Source: Platycnemis pennipes
Taxonomy: Eukaryota; Arthropoda; Insecta; Odonata; Platycnemididae
Assembly: GCA_933228895.1 (NCBI GenBank)
Contig: OW121856.1
Span: 20,167,805 to 20,231,804 of the forward strand
Reading direction: 5' to 3'
Length of the DNA: 64,000 nucleotides
Position 1 is the stretch's first letter; each line of letters starts with the position of its first letter. Shown here in pieces: positions 57,239 through 64,000 of the stretch. The position numbers and the translations under genes were made by a program. Under the pieces are notes generated by a model. The model was not told the DNA's origin and did not search any database. It saw only the letters and a list, made by a program, of their open reading frames with translations.

Positions 57239-57330
57239 AGAGATGAGTGGTTACCAAATTATATCGATTCTCGATGCCGATTCCTGGGAAATCGATTCTC
57301 GATACCGATACCATCAACCTACACATATGT
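57239..57330. repeat. Short ATCGATTCTCGAT-rich repeat
   Basis: Two ATCGATTCTCGAT words and CCGATTCC/CCGATACC words occur within 60 bp. It resembles terminal sequences of some hAT elements, but no partner end was found. The hAT remnant at 60 kb could belong to the same element, with the Tigger nested inside it; this is not shown. Confidence 0.3.
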
Positions 57331-57418
57331 ATGTTTTTTTACCTAGTTTTCCTACACATTATAATTAAATGTTCCATGAAATCTAAAAATACAATTTCAT
57401 GAAACAAAAATATGAATC

Positions 57419-59510
57419 CAGTAAGTTCTCGACTTACGGGGTTAATTCGTTCCAAAAATTTCCACGTAAGTAGAAATCCACGTAAGTTGAAATACAACAA
57501 CATGCCTATCATTTTTGAGCCATAAGCGGTGCTGCTTTTACAGCGATTGGCGGCATTCGGCGACGATTACAGAAAACGCCATTTGAGAGACTGTTAAGTT
57601 AACAGAATATGACAATTCCGAGAGTAGCACAAGTTGAATCTTTATTTCACTGGATATTTAAATCTAAAATAAGAATAATTACACAAAACATGAATAAATT
57701 GCAAATTTGTTGAAATTATCATACTCATGTGAATACCTGTTCAAAATAGAATGAGTTCTTACTAAATACATAGGTAGGTATTATGCTGAAACGTTTCTGT
57801 TTACGTAGATTCAGCTGTGGACGATTAAATGCCATTAGCTTCTATTTTACATAGGTACTTGGGTACTAGGTGTAGTAGCCCTATTTTTCTCATCGTAAAT
57901 AATTTTGTAACAAGAAAGAGCGTCATTTACTGCCTTGGAAACATTTCTGAAACGTTCGGGGTTTGGGTCCTGCTACTCAAAACCTTCCAATCCTTTCTCA
58001 ATCAGATGAAAGCATTCCACCATCTTTTTTGACACGAATGTTTTCGGTGACTCCGCTTCCAGTTTTTCTTAGGAAATTTTGGCTTTCTCTCTTCGATTCT
58101 GCAATTCCAGTAAATCCTCATTGAGCAATTCTTTTGCATCATATCGCAAGAGTTCTTGAAAATCATTTTCTTCGACGTTTAATTCTAAAGTTCCGCCCAT
58201 GTCCACAAGTTCATCCACTACATTTTCCTCTTCAAATCCCTTGAAATCATGAATAAATTGGGGGGTGAGCTTCTTCCAAACAGCATTCATTGTGCATGAC
58301 GTAATTTCACGCCAGGCAGCATCAATGTTCTTCAAAGCTTCATACACATTATATTCTTTCCAGAACTGCTTTAAAGATATTCCATCGCCTTCTGTAGCCT
58401 TCACCGCTTGCCTGAAGTTTCTCCGTAAATAATATTTTTTAAACGTCTTTATGAGCCCTTGATCCATTGGCTGCAAGAGAGAAGTTGTGTTTGGTGGCAA
58501 GTACATCACTTTGATATTTTTATGGTAAACACTATGAAACGGCGGGTGACTGGGGCATTGTCTAGCAACAACAATACTTTAAATGGAATTTTATTTTCAT
58601 CGCAATAATTTTTTACCTCGCACACAAAATTATGGGAAAACCAATCTTTGAAAACTTCCTGAGTCACCCATGCCTTCGAATTAGATTTCCACACCACTGG
58701 GAGTGTTGCCTTATCAATGTTTTTTAAGGCCCTAGGGTTTTCACTGTTATAAATTACCAGGGGTTTTATTTTGCAATCCCCAGCAACATTCCTTCCTAGT
58801 AGAATGGTCATCTTGACACTTCTTTGACACATCTTTGACACTTTGAATCCTGGCATGGTTTTTTCTTCTTTTGCAATGTATGACCGATCCGGCATCTTCT
58901 TCCAATACAGACCGGTCTCGTCGATGTTAAAAATTTGATGTGGTCGATAATCCCCGCTTTCGATTACAATAGCCAAAAACTTGGGTAACTCTGCTGCTGC
59001 TGTTGTGTCTGCACTGGCAGCTTCACCGGTGATTTTAATATTATGTAGTTTAGCACGTGCTTTAAACCTATTGAACCATCCTACCCTCGTGCTGAAAGTA
59101 CCACCACTCTCACCAAGCTTGAGTTTCAGATAGTTAAAGAGACTCAAGGATTTTTCCTGTATCAGCCTAAGGCTTAATGGCATTCATCGTTGAAACTGGT
59201 CTTCGAGCCAAAAACACAATAGTTTCTCCATCTCTTCCATAACTGTGCCCCTTTTCTTCGTGATTATTGTTGACTGAATTGGAGCAGAACTCATAAGGTG
59301 CTCTTTAATTCGACTTTTATCATGTGCAATTTTTCTCACTGTTGACTCATTCATCCCATAAGCACGTGCAATTTCCACAAACTTTTCACCTTTGTCATGT
59401 CTCTTAATAATTTCCAGTTTCGTTTCCAAACTTATAGCCTGCCTTTTCTTTTTACCTCTCGTAGAAATCTCACCACTCTTACATTTCTCAGCCATTCTGA
59501 GGGTTCACAT
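57419..59510 (-). mobile_element. Tigger (pogo superfamily) transposon, nearly full transposase
   Basis: The left terminus CAGTAAGTTCTCGACTTACG resembles Tigger ends, with inverted words (CGTAAGT/ACTTACG) within the first 70 bp. The minus strand carries a transposase of about 470 codons with only one nonsense codon and one frameshift. The right terminus was not located, and no TA directly precedes the left end, so the element may be damaged at its edges. Confidence 0.75.
58069..59495 (-). pseudogene. Tigger-type transposase gene, one stop and one frameshift
   Basis: Reading from 59495, an N-terminal CENP-B-like DNA-binding part (AISLETKLEIIKRHDKGEKF, YGMNESTVRKI) is followed by a TGA at 59184-59186. 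The same frame resumes with PLSLRLIQEKSLSLFNYLK and continues into VGWFNRFKARAKLHNIK. The catalytic part shows QIFNIDETGLYWKKMPDR (first Asp near 58916) and KVLLLLDNAP (second Asp near 58565). After a frameshift near 58510-58545, YLPPNTTSLLQPMDQGLIKT (third Asp) and DAAWREITSCTMNAVWKKL follow, ending at 58069. All three DDD-type residues are present. The two lesions make this copy inactive, but it is the least decayed transposase in the window. Confidence 0.85.
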
Positions 59511-59738
59511 CCAAAACAAACACATAATACGATTATAATGATTTTATGAAAAGACTTTCTCGAGCTTGATAAATATCGATCTTTACGATCTAATCACAAC
59601 GGAAACCCAAGTTCATCTGTGTGCTACAAGAACGTGTTCTATCTTTCTATTTAGCTGTGATGGACAACAGGCGTCATCCATGGAGTAGATAATTAAGTTA
59701 CCTATCTTTCGTGGCAACAGAAACGCAGAGAAAACGCG

Positions 59739-59857
59739 TTATTGCTTCTAATAAGAAGTTCACTTTCCTTATCACATACTCATCAAACAATACATTTTTT
59801 AAACCTGTACAACTATTCTTTAAAGTGTAGTTGAAAGAAATAATATAAGTTCATTTT
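59739..59857 (+). repeat. 119-bp direct repeat, left copy
   Basis: It starts TTATTGCTTCTAATAAGAAG and is repeated in the same orientation at 60273-60391 with a handful of changes. The pair flanks the hAT C-terminal remnant. Confidence 0.75.
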
Positions 59858-59986
59858 CATGTCATAAGTTGAATTTTAATATAATTAATAATTAGTTATG
59901 AGTAATAAAAACACTAACCTAGATTATAATTCAAACTTTAAACATTAAAAAATAAGAATATAATGTCACGACACAAACCCTTTAGC

Positions 59987-60094
59987 CTAAAATCTGTTTT
60001 TGTTCAAAAAAACCAACATTTTTAGCCTCTCTGGATCAAGGCGATTTTGTTTCTGGTCACAAATGTTTCCTGCTGTGCTAAATATGTTTCTCAT
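59987..60094 (-). pseudogene. hAT transposase C-terminal (dimerisation) remnant
   Basis: An in-frame 35-codon piece ends at a stop (59987-59989) and reads NIFSTAGNICDQKQNRLDP, then ERLKMLVFLNKN. This is the diagnostic 'xFSTAGxI...RxRLxPExxxxLxFLxxN' C-terminus of hAT transposases. The rest of the gene is not visible. Confidence 0.7.
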
Positions 60095-60272
60095 TTTTGA
60101 CCAGAAACTCTCATGTTTCATATTATTTTAGGTTTTTTAATCTATACAGAATCACAGCAACAATTGTATTTCCAAAAAAACAAGTAAATTTATAGTAGAA
60201 AAAATCAACTTCCCATCATATGTGTGGATAATATTTTCTTGGATCATGATTTACGGATTCAATAGCTAGATG

Positions 60273-60391
60273 TTATTGCTTCTAATAAGAAGTTCACTTT
60301 CCTTATCACATACTCAAAAAACAATACATTTTTTAAACCTGTACAACTATTCATTAAAGTGTAGTTAAAAGAAACATTATAAGTTCATTTT
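60273..60391 (+). repeat. 119-bp direct repeat, right copy
   Basis: Counterpart of 59739-59857. Similarity ends at TTCATTTT on both sides. Confidence 0.75.
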
Positions 60392-60789
60392 TATTAATAT
60401 TTGAATTTTCGAAAAAATAAGATCATAGTGATGCCATACTGTATCACCCTCTATCCAGAAAGGTATAAATGTAATTATACAAAAAAGACTTCCCAGTGTG
60501 TCACATGACAAGAATAAGGTAATATTAAATAATAACGAAATCAAAAACCTAAAATTAATTCACTGCAAATGGTTTACATTAACTTGGGTTGCTGTTCAAA
60601 TCAAATTCTTGAATGCTTTTGAATTCTTTTTTAAGAACAAAAACTTTTTAATCCAGTAGGAGATTGCATTTATGGAATATCTGGGGATTCAATTTTTAAG
60701 ACGATAAACTTACTACAGAATATTTCAACCTGGTAAAATAGTAATTTAGCAATGTCTTATTAATAATAACCATGGAGGAAGAATAGGAG

Positions 60790-61090
60790 GGCTCGCTTCG
60801 ACGTTTTTTCGTATGCCTATAGACGGCAGCACAGGCGTATTCAGTAGCGCCAATTTGCGGCTGGCTTACAGACTACGTGAGAGCGATGAGAGTTTCAAAG
60901 GGCCAATGAGATGTCTCCAATCGTATTTGAAAACTGGGTCTGGAGCAGGGCCAATCAGAAGAGTGGACGAGATAAACAGACCACCGGCCGGTACATCGTC
61001 GATCAAAGTTCTCGACATGAGTCCTTTAAATAAGTGTGGTGCTGCCAATTTCGAAGGAAAATTTCCTCCTGTGATCTGATGGAATTTTGA
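60790..61090. promoter_or_regulatory. Candidate promoter region with two CCAAT boxes
   Basis: A patch richer in GC and CpG than its surroundings contains GGGCCAATGAG (CCAAT at 60903-60907) and GGGCCAATCAG (60951-60955), 48 bp apart; both match NF-Y-type sites. No TATA box at a fitting distance was convincing. It could drive a gene to the right, to the left, or be repeat-derived. The 88-codon open frame across it (60813-61079) has no recognised family. Confidence 0.3.
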
Positions 61091-61604
61091 TTAGTTCTCA
61101 GCGAACGAATACCTTTCTGTAAGTTCTCAAAATGTCTCTTAGTACAAGAAGACATGTACCTACTACGCATACCCACTAAGTATTTTTCGACTCGAAATAA
61201 TTATTATCTGTTAAAACCTACCTTCCTTAAACGAGCGTGTGACATATCATGCCAGAAAATGTTGAAAATGCTATTCTAGCCTATTGTTTATATGCTCTAG
61301 TGGTTGTATTATCGTTCGTTTAATCTTATTGTTTTATCTCGTTATCGTACCTCTTACCTGCCAACGTAAAGAAAACATTGCAATATTGATGATTGTTTTC
61401 CGGTTCATAGCGAATGACTGGCGATGAAAATGCCTCGGTGCTATGTGATGTTTAATCTTGTCTAGATGGTCGCTTCAGTAAGTGTATTGTCCACGCATAA
61501 TATGTGTTTACCTGTCTAGTCACTTAATATTTTCTGGTGAAATGGTATGAGTTAAAGGGGTGTGTGCTTGATGAAATGAATGTTTGCAGCATAATATGGT
61601 AGCA

Positions 61605-61712
61605 TTTAATCATCTTATTTTTAAGTGGATGGAAGCAGATCAAGAAGCTGGACTGAATGTGGCAGCTATAGTTTGTGATAATGAAGAGCAACATGACTTC
61701 GTGGTTAATTAG
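61605..61712 (+). pseudogene. P-element/THAP9-like transposase fragment
   Basis: The frame reads IFKWMEADQEAGLNVAAIVC then DNEEQHDFVVN and stops. 'AGL-V-A-VCD' followed by a polar stretch is typical of the P/THAP9 transposase core. A pyrimidine run and TTTAAG precede it, compatible with an exon start. Neighbouring blocks were not found, so the call is tentative. Confidence 0.4.
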
Positions 61713-61729
61713 AAGTCAACCTTACCTCA

Positions 61730-63140
61730 AGTAAGCTATTCAAAAAAAATTACTATATAGTTATCATTCAATGTTCATACTTTGCTGGTCTAAAGGCATT
61801 TTAAGTAGGTAATCTGAAAACTTTGGGTGTTAAACACACCTTTGGGTCTAACACACAACCTATATCTACAAAGTGTTATATTATCTAAAAAGCAATGCAA
61901 ATCTGACTACAACTTTCATTATCTAGGGTGATGTTGAGTAGTATTTGAGCCATGTCGATGTGAAATATATGATTTTACATATAACATCTGCGGGCTAAAA
62001 CTCCATTTGTATTTAATTTTGTAACCAGCCATAATTTTTTCCAATAACCTAATATTTCAAAATATGAGTTTCCGAAGATTCTTTATGTAATTTTTTACCA
62101 AATCTTATACATCAGTAAGTGTTAAAATTTTCATTTGGGAGTGTGATTTTATTTGAAGTCATTAAATACACCCATGTAACAAGTGAGATCACACCTCCAC
62201 ATTCCAACTGTTATGATATTTGCACCCTTAAAAACCCTCATATGCTTCTCACTAGGACGTAATGTGTCTTTAAACGACAATTAAAAAAATACACTTGCCT
62301 TAAATGCAAGGTACATAGACACTAAAAATTATAATAATATACAGAGGCAAAGCAATCAATGCTATGCCACTTAAGTGGGATAGCGTTGATTAATTAATTG
62401 AACCACTTTATTAAGATGGACAAACCCAAATGCTGTTGTTGACTGAGAAATATTTTTCATAATATGGAGGTAGTTCAACATTCTGTTGCCTGTGTATAGC
62501 TTTTCACTAGGTCTGTAAACATATGATTTTAGAGTTGTCCTTACCTAAGCTACTGTTTCTGATGTACTTTGATGCACTCTGATTGTGAAACTATGCCTCC
62601 TTTGCTGTTATTGAAATATGAGTATTAATGATTTCTCTTATTAAACTTACTTCCTCAGAACCGATCACGTCATTGCCAAAGACACTCAGTCGGTACCTAG
62701 CTGCATTAGGACTTGTTGAAATATTGAGTGTTTTGAATGACTGGTATGTAAATTTCAATTTTTTCCTGCTTCAGAAACTGCTTCTACATTTTATATTAAT
62801 TCATTTTTGAAATAATAGTGGTCATAATCTTCCACAGGTTTATTTGTTCATGGATGCCACCACAGGACATATCTCAAGCCATAATACACTGGCACTTTGG
62901 AAGCTCGGTTACTATGGAGACTGTGGTTTCAACCTTCCTAGTATCTTGCAGTGCAAATGATAGATAAAGGTAACAGTGTAGTGATTCAAGCTGGTTGAAT
63001 TACTTCAGAAAGAACAGTGAATTCATTTCTGGTGGAAATGTAGTGTGGTCTCAGTGGATCCATTGTCCTCCTTTCAACAGCCTGAAAACCCAATACTCAA
63101 TGCACCCTGATTACTTATTGTGAAATATACACTATAATTG
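61730..63140. other. No gene recognised
   Basis: AT-rich sequence. The open frame at 62628-62810 and the stretch near 62830-62960 show no family I can name. Confidence 0.4.
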
Positions 63141-63142
63141 AA

Positions 63143-64000
63143 ATGAACCCAAGTGCTCCTATTTTGTATAGTTTCCCCAAATTGCATAAGGATAAAGTCC
63201 CTATCGGGGTAGATATTTCTTATGTTTACGTCTCTTCCCACAGACTGGCTGGAAAACACCAGTATTTTCAGAGGAAACTGACTTTAAGCCAAACTATTCA
63301 TTTTGGTATTCTATTAAGTTGGCTAAAGAATTGCAAATAAATTTCCCCCGAATGCAAACATAACTTGACATTCAAAACCTTTTTTCACGCATGAAAGTGT
63401 TTGAAACACTCATTTTGTAGAGATTTCTACTATAGGGAAAAAGTAGATTCTGACTAAGATAACTATTTTCACTGCCACAATGTCCGAAAAACAGAATTAC
63501 TACTGATCCTAAAACACAATTCAACTCTTTGCTTGCTGGTCTTCCAATGGGTTCTCCATTACCCCCTATTCTGGCTGAGATATCATTTGACATTTCAGAA
63601 TCAGATCTGTTCAATGTTCTGTATTATATACCATAAAGTTACGTTATTATGAAGAGGTTGGCCGATAGAAGAATCGAGTGGAGGGCTGCGTCAAACCAAT
63701 CCTAGGATTGCTGACCCTTGATGATCATGATGATACCATAAAGTCTTCTGTATAATATACTCTATAGCAACAGATATGTTGACCACTTGCTCTATTTGTG
63801 GATTGGAAGTAATTTACTAGACTCCCTCAAAATGAACAGTAAAAACATCATGCAATTTCAACATCAAATTACATATGCATTCGAGAATACAGCTGCCAGT
63901 AAAGGTAAAAACCCTAACTGATTGACGAAACCTTAAATGAGAAAATCCAGAAGACAACTAGGTTGTTGTAATATTGCTCCCCCTGCAGACCTTTGGTTTA
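63143..64000 (+). pseudogene. Penelope-like element reverse transcriptase, decayed, runs off the window
   Basis: The open frame at 63143 begins NPSAPILYSFPKLHKDKVPI, the 'P.APxxYxxPKxHK' block of Penelope-like RTs. Near 63520-63625 another frame gives FNSLLAGLPMGSPLPPILAE (the 'GxPMGSPLSPxxAxI' block). Near 63765-63870 it gives YRYVDHLLYLW, where the catalytic YVDD reads YVDH, then LDSLKMNSKNIMQFQH. A LINE tail insertion splits the last two blocks at 63640-63732. Stops, frameshifts and the lost second aspartate make it inactive. Confidence 0.65.
63640..63732 (+). mobile_element. 5'-truncated LINE insertion with 12-bp TSD
   Basis: A 93-bp insert is flanked by ATACCATAAAGT at 63628-63639 and 63733-63744. 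Within it MKRLADRRIEWRAASNQS and a stop are followed by a GATGATCATGATGAT-like tail, the usual ending of RTE-type LINE ORFs and their short-repeat 3' tails. It was created by target-primed reverse transcription and lacks everything upstream. Confidence 0.75.

Noticed and set aside
61466..61477. Start codon with splice donor (ATGGTCGCTTCA/GTAAGT) as a first exon
   Set aside because: Only four codons, with no downstream exon of matching phase recognised; insufficient to call a gene.

Overview
This is a nuclear genome segment from an animal, most likely an arthropod (an insect is my first guess). It is AT-rich, has long introns and no operons, and is crowded with decayed transposable elements. 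The families present (P-like, pogo/Tigger, piggyBac, hAT, BEL/Pao, Ty1/copia, RTE-like LINE, Penelope-like and a tRNA-derived SINE) are typical of arthropods. The species cannot be fixed from the sequence.

The one host gene I can support is ANAPC5, the TPR-rich subunit 5 of the anaphase-promoting complex (APC/C). It lies on the minus strand. Eight consecutive coding exons run from 57154 down to 27499 and encode about 574 residues. Their intron phases join without conflict and they follow the order of vertebrate APC5. The N-terminal part (about 220 residues by comparison with the human protein) and the last roughly 40 residues are not visible. The first is probably beyond 64 kb. The second is probably in an exon left of 27.5 kb that I could not recognise. 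Seven complete introns are visible, and transposon sequence was recognised in six of them; no element was recognised in the 39624-41289 intron.

Layout. 1-7.4 kb: three decayed P-element-like transposase copies on the plus strand, two of them near-identical tandem units, with a YqaJ-type recombinase/exonuclease remnant between the first and second. 7.5-9.2 kb: dead piggyBac. 9.4-11.1 kb: collapsed Ty1/copia. 11.7-13.9 kb: short tandem repeats and a GC-rich island of unknown nature. 14.8-15.9 kb: a pogo-family C-terminal remnant. 17-20.5 kb: mostly unassigned sequence with a hairpin element. 20.5-26.9 kb: a young BEL/Pao retrotransposon with nearly identical 443-bp LTRs but a broken polyprotein.

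27.5-57.2 kb: ANAPC5 and its introns. These hold Penelope and LINE endonuclease remnants, a SINE, a hairpin MITE, several pogo/Tigger elements, and two copies of a CAGGG-ended element with 5-bp target duplications. One of those copies contains a fold-back element that contains a pogo element that contains an 18-bp minisatellite. The largest intron holds a 4.4-kb DNA transposon with terminal inverted repeats of about 0.94 kb, sitting inside a 5S-rRNA-derived sequence. 57.2-60.4 kb: a nearly whole Tigger transposase gene and a hAT C-terminal remnant. 60.8-61.1 kb: a possible CCAAT-box promoter. 61.6 kb: a P-like fragment. 63.1-64 kb: a Penelope-like reverse transcriptase interrupted by a tiny LINE insertion with a 12-bp target duplication.

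The strongest leads for something not yet well described are the 4.4-kb long-TIR element and the P-like/YqaJ pair at the left edge.
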